From contig NC_015315.1 in assembly GCF_000193375.1 (NCBI RefSeq), positions 1,062,622-1,126,621 on the forward strand: a stretch of 64,000 nt of DNA, in the 5' to 3' direction. Below, piece after piece: positions 25,262 through 33,703 of the stretch. Source of the DNA: Thermoproteus uzoniensis 768-20 (lineage in GTDB: Archaea; Thermoproteota; Thermoprotei; Thermoproteales; Thermoproteaceae). A program made the translations under genes and the position numbers. The notes beneath the pieces are model-generated. The model made no database searches. It was not told the DNA's origin and worked only from the letters and a program-made list of their open reading frames with translations. Every line of letters begins with the position of its first letter. The stretch's first letter is position 1.

Positions 25262-26071
25262 GTAGTACTCGGCGAGCTCCTCCCGGCTGATCCGGTACAG
25301 CCTCGCGACTCTCCCCACAGGCATTATATACAGCGGGGTCTCCCCGTCGGGGAGCCCCAGAACCTCCCTCACCCCGTCGTCGTCGAAAGCCCCCACCGCC
25401 ACGGTCCCCAGCCCCAGAGCCGTGGCCTGGAGGTAGACGTTCTGGCCCAGATGGCCGAGATCCATGTGCACGTACCTCACCCGGCCCCTCTCGCCGTACA
25501 CCCTCGCCGTCTTCTCGTATTGGGCCGTCACGACCAAGGAGACGGGGGCCTCGAGGACCCAGATCTGGCGCAGGGCCGCCTCGTACAGCCCCCTCCTCAC
25601 ATCCCCGCCTTTGAGGAGGATTATCGAGTGTCTGTGCGGCAGATATCTGTACACGCCCGCCCCGAGCGCGCCTCCGTCCCCCAATACTCCTCCCTCGCCG
25701 ACGACGACGTAGACGTTCAGCGGATATATGGCGCCTGCGCTGGGCGCGGTCCTCAAGCCCCATTTGGTCTCAGATATGCCGTAGGCGGCCCACAAGATCT
25801 GGGACAGCTCCGACAGAGTTATGGGGCTTTTCAGATACTTCCTCACCGACCTCCTCCTCGACAAGGCCTCCTCGACCGACATGGCCCCGCTCAGGCTGGG
25901 GATCGGCAGGAAGATCTCGCCGACAGCCGCCTTGCCGGCGCCTCCGCCCTTCCGGACCCCCGCCGCAGTTAGCGACAAGGCGCCTAGAGCCCCAGCGGCT
26001 ACTACGAGGGAGGCTATCAGCCTATACAACGGGCTTAACAGCACCAGCATCAAGATATTTCTCCTGTTCAC
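25229..26071 (-). CDS. SagB/ThcOx-type nitroreductase-like flavoprotein
   Basis: 280 residues. An N-terminal hydrophobic segment (about 8-35) is followed by the SagB-type FMN domain: LSRRRSVRKY near 72, LSQILWAAYGI, APSAGAIYPLNVYVV near 108 and GLGTVAVGAFDDDGV near 220. SagB-like enzymes oxidise azolines in peptide maturation, but no cyclodehydratase or precursor gene lies nearby, so a stand-alone oxidoreductase role is likelier. It may be membrane-anchored and face outside. Confidence 0.82.
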   Translation of the reverse strand: MNRRNILMLVLLSPLYRLIASLVVAAGALGALSLTAAGVRKGGGAGKAAVGEIFLPIPSLSGAMSVEEALSRRRSVRKYLKSPITLSELSQILWAAYGISETKWGLRTAPSAGAIYPLNVYVVVGEGGVLGDGGALGAGVYRYLPHRHSIILLKGGDVRRGLYEAALRQIWVLEAPVSLVVTAQYEKTARVYGERGRVRYVHMDLGHLGQNVYLQATALGLGTVAVGAFDDDGVREVLGLPDGETPLYIMPVGRVARLYRISREELAEYYSRNRSIPLAP

Positions 26072-26079
26072 AGATATAT

Positions 26080-26391
26080 ATGGGGCTCAATAAAAATCTC
26101 ATCTACCTAGCGTTGACAGACCTCACGTCGGCTCTGCTGGCCGCCTTGGGATTAATGGCGGTGCTGACTGGCTACTGTGCGGCCAAGCCCTACGCCTTCC
26201 CTATACCGTACGCCGTCTGCGCAAGGCTACACCTAGACCTATTGCCCATGTTATTGACGATAGCCGGCTCTCTACACGCCATCGCCGGGTTCTCTCTATG
26301 GGCTCTGCGCGTGAGGAAGGGAGCCGATATATACGTGTGGGCTATCGGCATCGCCGCGACTGGTTATCTAGTATACGTTTCGTTCTTGTAG
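26080..26391 (+). CDS. Small membrane protein (103 aa)
   Basis: Three hydrophobic segments (about residues 8-32, 50-75, 83-103), with two His in LHLDLLPMLLTIAGSLHAIAG that could bind a haem or metal. It is divergent from the SagB-like gene with only 8 nt between starts, so the two share a promoter region and may be functionally linked. Not recognised. Confidence 0.6.
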   Translation: MGLNKNLIYLALTDLTSALLAALGLMAVLTGYCAAKPYAFPIPYAVCARLHLDLLPMLLTIAGSLHAIAGFSLWALRVRKGADIYVWAIGIAATGYLVYVSFL

Positions 26392-26430
26392 CGGATCTAA
26401 ACCTTTTTATTCCCGCCTACGACGGATACC

Positions 26431-27603
26431 GTGGAGGTATTCCTAGCCGTGGCCGCCTCCCGCGACGTGGCCGAAGACGTCAGGAGGTCCTACTACGAGG
26501 ATTTCAAGACGCAGTTGGCCGGCCTAGGCCTATCGCTGAGGCCCGACTCCGACGTAGCTATAATAGTTGTAGTGACTGGAGGAGCCGAGAACGAGATCTT
26601 GGCGTCGGCGAGGCAGTACAACGTGATACTGGCGTGGCCCCACTACAACTCGTTGCCCTCGGCGCTGGAGGCGTCCGCCGCCTTGAGGGACTCGGGGAGG
26701 TACGCCAAGGTGATAACGATGTCGGGGCCGGACCAACGGCTCGACGAGAGAGTCGTCAGAGCGTTGAGGCTTATCGACCTCATTAAGTCGGGCACCCCCC
26801 GCTTCGGCCTAGTGGGCGCGCCCAACCCCTGGCTGGTCTCCAGCAACATGACGTTGGTGACGGTCGACCAGATCCCCCTAGAGGAGAGCCTCTCGGGGCT
26901 CGACGCAAGATCCGGCCTGGAGGACGCCAGGAGGCTCGCGGCCGGCGCCAGCTCCAGCGAGTTCTCCGACGTCCAGCTCGCGCCCATGGCCGCATACGCC
27001 AAGAGGCTGGCGGAGCTGGCGAAAAAGAGGGGGTGGGACGGGCTGACCCTCGGCTGTTGGTGTTTCGACAGGGAGGCAGTGCGCAGGCTGGGCTGGACCC
27101 CCTGCATCTCGCTGGCTCTTCTGAACCAGATGGGCGTCCCCGCGGCCTGCGAGGGCGATCTGAGGGCGTTGTACTCCATGTATGTGTTGTCGCGCCTCTC
27201 GGGCGGGCCTGCCTGGATGGGCAACGTCAACGTGGCCGAGGGCGACCTATTGGTCTTGACCCACGACGGGGCCCCGCCCATGATGGCGGAGGAGTACTCC
27301 ATCGTGGGGAGGATGCTCACCAAGGCCCCTGCGGCTATAAGGGCCAAGTTCCCGTCGGGAGCCGCGGCCACCTTGTTGAGAGTCTCGGCAGATCTCAAGA
27401 AGGCCCTACTGCTCAAAGCCGTCACGGTCGAGGCCGATAGAGTGGAGGCTTGCAACAGCCAAGTGGGCTTCAAGCTCTTGGCGGGCTCGGCCAAGGACAT
27501 ATACGAGGCCGGGCTCGGCAACCACCTCGCCTTCGTCCTCGACGACGTCTACGAAGAGGCTAAAGAATATTTGACACATATAGGGGCTAGGGTAGTGCCG
27601 TGA
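26431..27603 (+). CDS. L-fucose/arabinose isomerase-like family protein
   Basis: A 390-residue protein. The second half carries GLTLGCWCFDREAVR, GVPAACEGDLRALYSMYVL and a C-terminal GNHLAF, matching the fucose-isomerase fold including the conserved Glu in ACEGD. The start is GTG 26431, about 25 nt from a TATA-like CCTTTTTATTC (26402-26412). It may isomerise a ketose/aldose pair, but no sugar operon surrounds it, so the substrate is open. Confidence 0.75.
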   Translation: MEVFLAVAASRDVAEDVRRSYYEDFKTQLAGLGLSLRPDSDVAIIVVVTGGAENEILASARQYNVILAWPHYNSLPSALEASAALRDSGRYAKVITMSGPDQRLDERVVRALRLIDLIKSGTPRFGLVGAPNPWLVSSNMTLVTVDQIPLEESLSGLDARSGLEDARRLAAGASSSEFSDVQLAPMAAYAKRLAELAKKRGWDGLTLGCWCFDREAVRRLGWTPCISLALLNQMGVPAACEGDLRALYSMYVLSRLSGGPAWMGNVNVAEGDLLVLTHDGAPPMMAEEYSIVGRMLTKAPAAIRAKFPSGAAATLLRVSADLKKALLLKAVTVEADRVEACNSQVGFKLLAGSAKDIYEAGLGNHLAFVLDDVYEEAKEYLTHIGARVVP

Positions 27604-27666
27604 TGAGTCCTTCCGCTAGGGACTCGGTGGCCGCGCCTAAAAATACTGACCGGGCGCGTTAGCTCT

Positions 27667-28077
27667 ATGCTAGACGGCTCTATGCTCGGTCTAGCCGTCT
27701 GGGCCCTCTTGTGGCTCCTCGCGCTCTGGGGCTCCCTCACTCTGCTCAAGGGCAGGCCGGTGAACCCCCTCCTGGTCCTCCTCGCCGCGGTGCTGGCGCC
27801 TATACTCTTCGTGCTGGGCGCGGCGGCCGGCCTATTCGTATCCGTCGTGTTGGCCGCCGTATTCCCTCCACTTCTCCTCCTCGCCGTCCCCGCGGCGTTT
27901 CTCCTAGGCGTTTTGCTGGCCCTCGGAGCGATATCGGCGTTGACGGGCGTAGGCCTATTGAGGGCCCTCGCCGCCGTGTTGCTGGCGACGTTGATAACCG
28001 CCCTCGCCTCATACCTCATATGGCACACCGCAATCCCGCCGCAGATACCCAGGCCGGCGCCTCTGAGGCCTTTCTAG
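27667..28077 (+). CDS. Small hydrophobic membrane protein (136 aa)
   Basis: Almost entirely Leu/Ala/Val hydrophobic segments (four likely helices) with a short Pro-rich cytoplasmic or external tail. TATA-like CCTAAAAATAC lies about 25 nt before ATG 27667. The stop shares CTAG with the convergent OsmC-like gene, which supports reality. Function not recognised. Confidence 0.6.
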   Translation: MLDGSMLGLAVWALLWLLALWGSLTLLKGRPVNPLLVLLAAVLAPILFVLGAAAGLFVSVVLAAVFPPLLLLAVPAAFLLGVLLALGAISALTGVGLLRALAAVLLATLITALASYLIWHTAIPPQIPRPAPLRPF

Positions 28078-28343
28078 ACGCATTCGAAGGCGACCGCCCT
28101 CCTCAAGAGCCTGAACACGAGACAGCGCTCCTCGACGCCCGCGCACCTCCCCCTACAGCGCACCTCGTCGCCCTCCACTAGGCACTCGACCTCGTACTCG
28201 CCGAGGCCGGCGTCCATATACTTAGACCCGACGCCGTAAGCCACCGCGGCGGCCAACAGCTCTATCGGGGAGAAGCCCTCGGGGACCTTCTTGCCGTCCA
28301 CGAACAAGCCCTCCCGCGAGAACTTCGCCGAGATGAGCCTCAT
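28074..28343 (-). CDS. OsmC-like small cysteine-containing protein
   Basis: About 89 residues from ATG 28343. The stretch GFSPIELLAAAVAYGVG resembles the OsmC/Ohr motif around the first redox Cys, but the protein is much shorter than OsmC (about 140). Five Cys (VECLVEGDEVRCRGRCAG ... ERC ... ECV) cluster in the C-terminal half. It could be a minimal thiol peroxidase-like fold or a metal-binding derivative. The start is supported by a TATA-like run about 21 nt upstream on the minus strand. Confidence 0.55.
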   Translation of the reverse strand: MRLISAKFSREGLFVDGKKVPEGFSPIELLAAAVAYGVGSKYMDAGLGEYEVECLVEGDEVRCRGRCAGVEERCLVFRLLRRAVAFECV

Positions 28344-28367
28344 ATAATTAAAGACAGCCCGTTTTTT

Positions 28368-28925
28368 ATGGATCTGCCGACAATTGTGATCCTTCTCGCC
28401 GTATTCATCGGGGCCTGGTACAGCCTCGCCACGGTCATCGGACGCCGGATCAACGCGAAGGCCGCAAGGAGTTGCGGTCCGTGCAAGGCGCACCGCTACC
28501 TCGCCACCGGCACCTCCTATCTGGCCGAGATGGAGTGCGAATGGGCTAAGTACGTCGGGGTCTTCGTGCAGAGGCTTCCCTGGGACAATCCGTTTAACCT
28601 AGCCGCGAGCCTTCTAGCCCGGCGGAAGCCCGTCGCGGTGGTGAAGGTAGACCTCGGCGTCCGTCTGCCTTGGCAACTCGACATGTCGAGCAAGGGGGCT
28701 CTCGGCCCAGCTGAGAGAGTCGGCAGATGCTACGTGGTCGGGCGGTCGTACCCCAAGGCGCTTGTCGCCGAGCTGGCCGAGGCCTGCGCGAGGCTCGGCG
28801 TGGCGAGGATCGTGGTGGGCGGAGGCCCCCCGCTCCAAATATATATAGCCTCCGACAACTGCACTTCCGCTATACAAATATCGAAAACTATCATTGAGAT
28901 TTTAGAGAAATATATAAAGAAGTAA
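28368..28925 (+). CDS. Membrane-anchored unknown protein (185 aa)
   Basis: One N-terminal membrane helix (about residues 4-24), then a soluble domain with CGPCKAHRYL near 36 and further Cys near residues 56, 120 and 139. The second half has strand-helix alternation (VARIVVGGGPPLQIYIASD). Not recognised. It ends 29 nt before the CstA start and may share its transcript. Confidence 0.55.
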   Translation: MDLPTIVILLAVFIGAWYSLATVIGRRINAKAARSCGPCKAHRYLATGTSYLAEMECEWAKYVGVFVQRLPWDNPFNLAASLLARRKPVAVVKVDLGVRLPWQLDMSSKGALGPAERVGRCYVVGRSYPKALVAELAEACARLGVARIVVGGGPPLQIYIASDNCTSAIQISKTIIEILEKYIKK

Positions 28926-28954
28926 TGCTTAAAAATAGGATTAGGAATTGCTAT

Positions 28955-30751
28955 ATGGGCTTCTTCGACACGCCGGCCCCCTATATATTGGCAGGGTTGG
29001 TACTATATTTTATTACTTATATGACCTACTCCAAATACATAGACCGCAAGATCTGGAACGCCGACCCCAACAGGCCGACCCCGGCCAAGATGTACTTCGA
29101 CGGCGTCGAGTACTTCCCCGTCTCTAAATACGTGCTGTTCGGATACCAGTTCAAGTCCGTGGCGGCGCTCGGCCCAATAGTGGGCCCGCTTACGGCTGTG
29201 CTCTTCTACGGCTGGATCCCGGCGTTGCTCTGGGTCATCTTCGGCAATATGTTCATCGGCTGGGTACAAGACTACTCGGCCATGATGATGTCTATCAGAA
29301 GCGAGGGGCGGTCGATGGGCCCCATAACGTACAAGCTGTTGGGCGGAAGGGCCAGGACCATACTCCTGGTGTATCTAATATTCTACTTGATAATAATCAC
29401 CGCCGTGTTCGAGTGGGTGATCATCGACGTCTTGAACAGAGTCCCCGGCACCTTCACTGCGGTGTTGTTCGTCTTGCTTGGCGGCGTCCTCTTCGGGCAG
29501 ATGGTCTTCAGGATGAGGATGGACGTGTTGAAGGCGACCTTAATAGCCTTGTTGATAGTCCTCGTCGGGTACTTCACCGTGACCTTTGTGCCGGCGGTGC
29601 GCAACCCGCCCACCAACTTCCTGGACAGCCCGGCCTACCTCTCCAAGTTCCCATCTATAGGCGGAGCGAAGCCCGAGACCCTCACTTGGCCGGGCACCAT
29701 GACGGTGCTCTTCTGGCTCGTAATCCTGTCGATAATATACTTCGTGGCGGCCGTCACTGTAATGCCCAAGTTCCTACTGCCCACAGTCTACGTCGGGTAC
29801 CTCCCGTCTATAATAGCGCTGGTCCTGGTCCTAATAGCCGCAATAGCCACGCCGCTCACGGGCATAACGATACAGCAGACCCCCATGAAGGCCCTCTACG
29901 TAGATCCGCTAGCCAATCCGCAGGGAGGCCCCATATGGCCGATACTCTTCGTAACGATAGCTTGCGGCGCGATATCGGGCTGGCACAGCTTAATCTCCTC
30001 GGGCCTCACCTCGAAGCAACTTGAGTACGAGACCGACGCGCTTCCGGTCGGCGGCGGCGCTATGATGACTGAGGGCGCGGTGGCCCTCTCCTCCATAGCT
30101 GCCATAATGGCTCTTGCGGCTCCGCCGGCCGGCGCGGCGGCTTACGTCCAGGGCGCCACGAAGCTGACCACAAGCCTATTGCACGTGCCGCCGGTCTTTA
30201 TGAGCATACTATACGGCATCTTCATCACCGTCATGGGCCTAATTACGTCCATGCTCTTCGTGAGGGTGTTCAGAATGGTTATGGCGGACCTCTTCGAGGG
30301 CTCTCCTCTCGGCAACAAGTACATCTCGACGTTGATAATACTCGTGATCGCCGGTTTCTTGGCCTTCGTAGGCTCTTGGACAAACCTTTGGATATTCTTC
30401 GGAGGCACCAACCAGCTGTTGGCAGGGCTCGCGCTCTTGCTGGTGGCCATATTCTTGACGAGCCAGAAAAGGCCCTCTGCGTACGTCTTCGTGCCCGGCA
30501 TCTTCATGGCGATAACGACCCTCGCCGCACTCGCCTGGGAGACGTACGTCTACGGCCTCTACGCCTGGCTCAACAAGCCAATAGGGGTCCAGATAGCGGC
30601 CGCCATACTTTACGGCAACTGGGTGGTGAGCGTCTCCAACTTCATCTCGGCGGCCTTCGGCGCGTTGCTCTTGGTCCTCGGAATTATAATGACATACTAC
30701 TTAATTTCAGGTTGGATTAAATATAGGAAAGAGGCGTCTGCCGGCAAATAG
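28955..30751 (+). CDS. cstA: CstA family transporter (carbon starvation protein)
   Basis: About 598 residues and some sixteen to eighteen hydrophobic segments. Family landmarks are SKYVLFGYQFKSVAALGPI near residue 50, GWVQDYSAMMMSIRSEG near 98 and ISGWHSLISSGLTSKQL near 336. CstA-type proteins import peptides or pyruvate. The start ATG 28955 (MGFFDTPAP) is preferred over ATG 28925 because the TATA box GCTTAAAAATA (28926-28936) lies about 23 nt upstream, inside the longer alternative frame. Confidence 0.88.
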   Translation: MGFFDTPAPYILAGLVLYFITYMTYSKYIDRKIWNADPNRPTPAKMYFDGVEYFPVSKYVLFGYQFKSVAALGPIVGPLTAVLFYGWIPALLWVIFGNMFIGWVQDYSAMMMSIRSEGRSMGPITYKLLGGRARTILLVYLIFYLIIITAVFEWVIIDVLNRVPGTFTAVLFVLLGGVLFGQMVFRMRMDVLKATLIALLIVLVGYFTVTFVPAVRNPPTNFLDSPAYLSKFPSIGGAKPETLTWPGTMTVLFWLVILSIIYFVAAVTVMPKFLLPTVYVGYLPSIIALVLVLIAAIATPLTGITIQQTPMKALYVDPLANPQGGPIWPILFVTIACGAISGWHSLISSGLTSKQLEYETDALPVGGGAMMTEGAVALSSIAAIMALAAPPAGAAAYVQGATKLTTSLLHVPPVFMSILYGIFITVMGLITSMLFVRVFRMVMADLFEGSPLGNKYISTLIILVIAGFLAFVGSWTNLWIFFGGTNQLLAGLALLLVAIFLTSQKRPSAYVFVPGIFMAITTLAALAWETYVYGLYAWLNKPIGVQIAAAILYGNWVVSVSNFISAAFGALLLVLGIIMTYYLISGWIKYRKEASAGK

Positions 30752-30755
30752 TCAT

Positions 30756-30766
30756 CTTTATAAACA
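30756..30766 (+). promoter_or_regulatory. TATA box of the twin ArsA-like operon
   Basis: CTTTATAAACA is centred about 24 nt before ATG 30784, separating this operon from cstA and giving it an independent leaderless start. Confidence 0.65.
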
Positions 30767-30783
30767 CCTACACCCTTTTTCTC

Positions 30784-31032
30784 ATGGGAATTCTAAGCAG
30801 AATTAAGGAGGTCATAGAGGGGATGGCCGTCCACGGACAAGCCACGTCCATACTCCGCATAAAGGCGCAGATAGACAACCTCTTCATGATAATCACCCTC
30901 GGCGATATGTTGGGCATACCTCTACTCCCGCCGTACTACTCCCTTAGGCTTCTGCCCTACATGTACCCCAACATACAGACCTGGAAGATGTACATGTTGA
31001 GGGAGAGGGACGTAACCGACAGGATAGCATGA
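30784..31032 (+). CDS. Small partner protein A of ArsA-like ATPase (82 aa)
   Basis: Amphipathic, without a classic membrane helix. Residues about 39-59 (GDMLGIPLLPPYYSLRLLPY) match residues about 38-58 of the second small protein at 33001 (GEFVGVPLLSTYYALRLLPY), so the two are paralogues. The stop overlaps the ATPase 1 start by ATGA. A role as subunit, substrate adaptor or membrane dock of the adjacent ATPase is inferred from coupling alone. Confidence 0.7.
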   Translation: MGILSRIKEVIEGMAVHGQATSILRIKAQIDNLFMIITLGDMLGIPLLPPYYSLRLLPYMYPNIQTWKMYMLRERDVTDRIA

Positions 31033-32030
31033 TAGGCCTCAAGGGGCTCCTCGAGAGGAAGCCGAGGCTCAAAGTCCTAATCTACGCCGGCAAGGGAGGC
31101 CTCGGCAAGACGACGCTCAGCGCCGCGACGTCCCTGTTGCTGTCCCAGAACAAGAAGGTGCTCGTCTTCAGCACAGACCCCCAGGCCTCGCTCAGCGACG
31201 TGTTCGAGCGGGACGTCTTCGGCAAGGGCGAGGTGAAGATAGCCGAAAACCTCTACGTCCTCGAGATAGACGCGGACAAGAGGATAAACGAGTACGTGGC
31301 CTCTATAAAGAAGAAGATAATAGACATGTATAGGCTGGATAAGCTTCCGCCCGACCTGGAGGAGTACATAGACAGCGCCGCGGCCGAGCCGGCCATGTAC
31401 GAGAGCGCCGTCTACGACGCCATGGTGGACGTCGTCGCCGAGGGCAAATACGACTACTACATCTTCGACATGCCCCCCTTTGGACACGGGATTAGGATGA
31501 TAGCCATGGCCGACGTGTTGAGCCAGTGGGTCGAGAAGATAACGGAGCTGAGGAAACAGGCGTACGAGTACGGCAGAGTCGCCGCCTCGCTGAAGCGGGC
31601 CAAGCTGACATACGAGGACGAGATCCTCAAGGAGCTCCAGTACATTAGGGACAGGATAGTGGCCTTCCGCAACATAATAACGGATAGGGAGACGGCCGCG
31701 TTGATGGTCGTCGTCACGCCCGAGAGGATGAGCATACTGGACACCGAGAAGGCCATCGAGATGTTCTCCTCTCTGGGGCTCGAGGTGACGGGCATTGTGG
31801 TGAACCAGGTCTATCCGCCGGAGCTCGCCAAGAACCCCGACACGCCCGAGTACATAAGGAACAGGGTGGAGGAGCAGAGGAAGTACATGGACGAGATAAG
31901 GAAGAAGTTCGGCGACTTGGTCGTGTCGGTTGTGCCTATGCTGAACAGAGAGCCCAAGGGGCTTGAGGCGCTGTCGTTGGTCGCCAGGGAGCTGTGGTCG
32001 CCGAGCAGATCCATCGAGGAGTACGTATGA
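31029..32030 (+). CDS. ArsA/Get3-like P-loop ATPase 1
   Basis: 333 residues of the deviant-Walker-A (signature Lys) ATPase class: GKGGLGKTT with Lys 22 and 27, switch I STDPQASLSDVF with Asp 50, an A-loop-like AEPAMYESAVYDAM near residue 117 and switch II FDMPPFGHGIRM near 150. These are the ArsA/Get3 landmarks, but the family's usual V is L in the P-loop. Get3 inserts tail-anchored proteins and ArsA drives metalloid export; neither ArsB nor a CxxC zinc site is seen. Coupled by 4-nt overlaps on both sides. Confidence 0.8.
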   Translation: MIGLKGLLERKPRLKVLIYAGKGGLGKTTLSAATSLLLSQNKKVLVFSTDPQASLSDVFERDVFGKGEVKIAENLYVLEIDADKRINEYVASIKKKIIDMYRLDKLPPDLEEYIDSAAAEPAMYESAVYDAMVDVVAEGKYDYYIFDMPPFGHGIRMIAMADVLSQWVEKITELRKQAYEYGRVAASLKRAKLTYEDEILKELQYIRDRIVAFRNIITDRETAALMVVVTPERMSILDTEKAIEMFSSLGLEVTGIVVNQVYPPELAKNPDTPEYIRNRVEEQRKYMDEIRKKFGDLVVSVVPMLNREPKGLEALSLVARELWSPSRSIEEYV

Positions 32031-33004
32031 AGGCGCTCCTGGATACAAAGACCAAGTACTTCTTCTTCGGCGGCAAGGGAGGCGTCGGGAAGACGGTGGT
32101 CTCGGCGGCGGTGGCGCTCTACTACGCCGAGAGGGGCGAGAGGACCTTGCTGGCCAGCTTCAACCCAGTTCACTCCCTCTCGTCGTTGTTCGGCCAAAAC
32201 CTGAGCGGGGGCGCTATAAAGCCTGTGGCCGGTGTGGACAACCTCTACGCCGTCGAGGTCGAGATAGGCGACGTCGTCGAGAAGTATAAGGAGAGGGTGG
32301 CCTCGTTGCTGAGGGAGATATTCAAGTGGGCGGAGCTCCCGGTGGATACCAGGCCGCTGGTGGAGATAGCGACGACTAACCCGTCCTTCCACGAGGCCGC
32401 CGCCTTCGACAAGATGATGGACGTGGTGCTCAACGAAGGGCGGAACTACTCGCGCATAATATTCGATATGGCCGCCGTTGCCAACGCGGTTAGGCTGATA
32501 GGCCTCTCCAAGCTCTACGGGCTGTGGCTCCAGAGGACTATAAAGATGAGGCAGGAGGCCCTGTCTCTGAAGTACCAGCTGTCGTTCCGCAAGGAGAAGG
32601 TCCTCGAGGAGATAAAGAAGGACCCGGTGTTGAACGACCTCATCTCTCTACAGGAGCGGTACGCCAAGGTCAGGGAGATTCTGAGGGATCCACAACAGAC
32701 CAGGTTCGTCTTCGTCACGATACCGACCGTTCTGTCCATATCTGTGGTGAAGAGGTTCATCGACATGGTCAAGGCCTACGAGATACCCATAGGCGGGGTC
32801 GTGGTCAACATGGTGATACCGCCGGAGGAGATGGAGAGGGATAAGACCGGCTTCCTGAAGTCGAAGGGCGAGGAGCAGGCCAGAAACCTCGCGTTGATAG
32901 ACCAGTACTTCGGCGGCCTTGTCTTGAGCAGAGTTAGGCTGTTCCCCGAGGACATAGTAGGGCTTGATAGGCTGAGGCAGTTCGTCAAGGAGCTGGTCAA
33001 ATGA
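32027..33004 (+). CDS. ArsA/Get3-like P-loop ATPase 2, switch regions degenerate
   Basis: 325 residues. Walker A (GKGGVGKTV) is intact, yet switch I reads SFNPVHSLSSLFG, replacing the catalytic Asp by Asn 46, and switch II reads FDMAAVANAVRL, lacking the GH of FDxxPxGH. It may therefore bind ATP without efficient hydrolysis and serve as the regulatory half of a heterodimer with ATPase 1. ATG 32027 overlaps the stop of ATPase 1 by ATGA, and its own stop overlaps the next small gene the same way. Confidence 0.8.
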   Translation: MKALLDTKTKYFFFGGKGGVGKTVVSAAVALYYAERGERTLLASFNPVHSLSSLFGQNLSGGAIKPVAGVDNLYAVEVEIGDVVEKYKERVASLLREIFKWAELPVDTRPLVEIATTNPSFHEAAAFDKMMDVVLNEGRNYSRIIFDMAAVANAVRLIGLSKLYGLWLQRTIKMRQEALSLKYQLSFRKEKVLEEIKKDPVLNDLISLQERYAKVREILRDPQQTRFVFVTIPTVLSISVVKRFIDMVKAYEIPIGGVVVNMVIPPEEMERDKTGFLKSKGEEQARNLALIDQYFGGLVLSRVRLFPEDIVGLDRLRQFVKELVK

Positions 33005-33264
33005 GGCTGGGGCAGGCCATACGCGACTTCCTCTTCGGCGCCTTCCTCCTGGACCTCTACAGGGAGACCGCGAAGGCCCACAGACAGCTGTTGACGGTAA
33101 CGGAGTTCTTAGTCTTCGGGGAGTTCGTGGGGGTGCCCCTCCTCTCGACGTACTATGCCTTGAGGCTTCTGCCGTATTTCGTCGGCGACCTCTACGACTT
33201 CAAGAGGGAGATCATGAAGGATAGAGACGTCATGGAGGAGATCTCGGAGGTCGATGTCCACTGA
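33001..33264 (+). CDS. Small partner protein B of ArsA-like ATPase (87 aa)
   Basis: A paralogue of the 82-residue protein at 30784, sharing the (G)(D/E)xxG(I/V)PLLxxYYxLRLLPY core and an acidic-basic C-terminal tail (KDRDVMEE vs RERDVTDR). Starts with ATGA overlap at the end of ATPase 2. The order small A-ATPase 1-ATPase 2-small B suggests duplication of an ATPase-partner module followed by divergence. Confidence 0.7.
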   Translation: MRLGQAIRDFLFGAFLLDLYRETAKAHRQLLTVTEFLVFGEFVGVPLLSTYYALRLLPYFVGDLYDFKREIMKDRDVMEEISEVDVH

Positions 33265-33703
33265 GGACTACTCCTGGCACACCATAGCGGTGGGCAACAG
33301 CATCCTCGGCGTCTACAACTTCGTGGTGTTGGCGGCTCCGCCCGACTGGAAAGTGGTGGTGATGCCCATGGCGTCCGACGTCTTCTCCCACGTGACGAGA
33401 GACGGGGCCAAGTGGGTGAGAGACGGCGAGGTGAAGCACTTCGTCAAGGCCGGCTCTAAGTTCTACGAGCTGGAGATCAGGGTGCGGCCCGGCGACAGAT
33501 TGAGCCGCGAGGGGTCTCCGGTCGAGTTCGGCGGCCACAAGGGGCTGTACAGAGTGGGCCGGGAGGGCTTGCTGAAGAAGAGCGACGTGCTGATCGTGGA
33601 GGTCTACTGCCCAGAGACCGATAGGACCATCTCCGTGAAGCTCAGGGGTAGCGGGGCGCCGCTCGAGATCTTGCGGTATTTAAAGTACAGCCGTTGCCAC
33701 TAG
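33254..33703 (+). CDS. Last gene of the ArsA-like operon, unknown (149 aa)
   Basis: A soluble beta-rich protein (HTIAVGNSILGVYNFVVLAA, KFYELEIRVRPGDRLS, DVLIVEVYCPETDRTISVKL) with no known motif, ending in SRCH. It overlaps small protein B by 11 nt, so it belongs to the operon, and shares CTAG with the convergent methyltransferase stop. It could be a cargo-binding or sensor subunit; this is inference from position. Confidence 0.65.
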   Translation: MSTEDYSWHTIAVGNSILGVYNFVVLAAPPDWKVVVMPMASDVFSHVTRDGAKWVRDGEVKHFVKAGSKFYELEIRVRPGDRLSREGSPVEFGGHKGLYRVGREGLLKKSDVLIVEVYCPETDRTISVKLRGSGAPLEILRYLKYSRCH

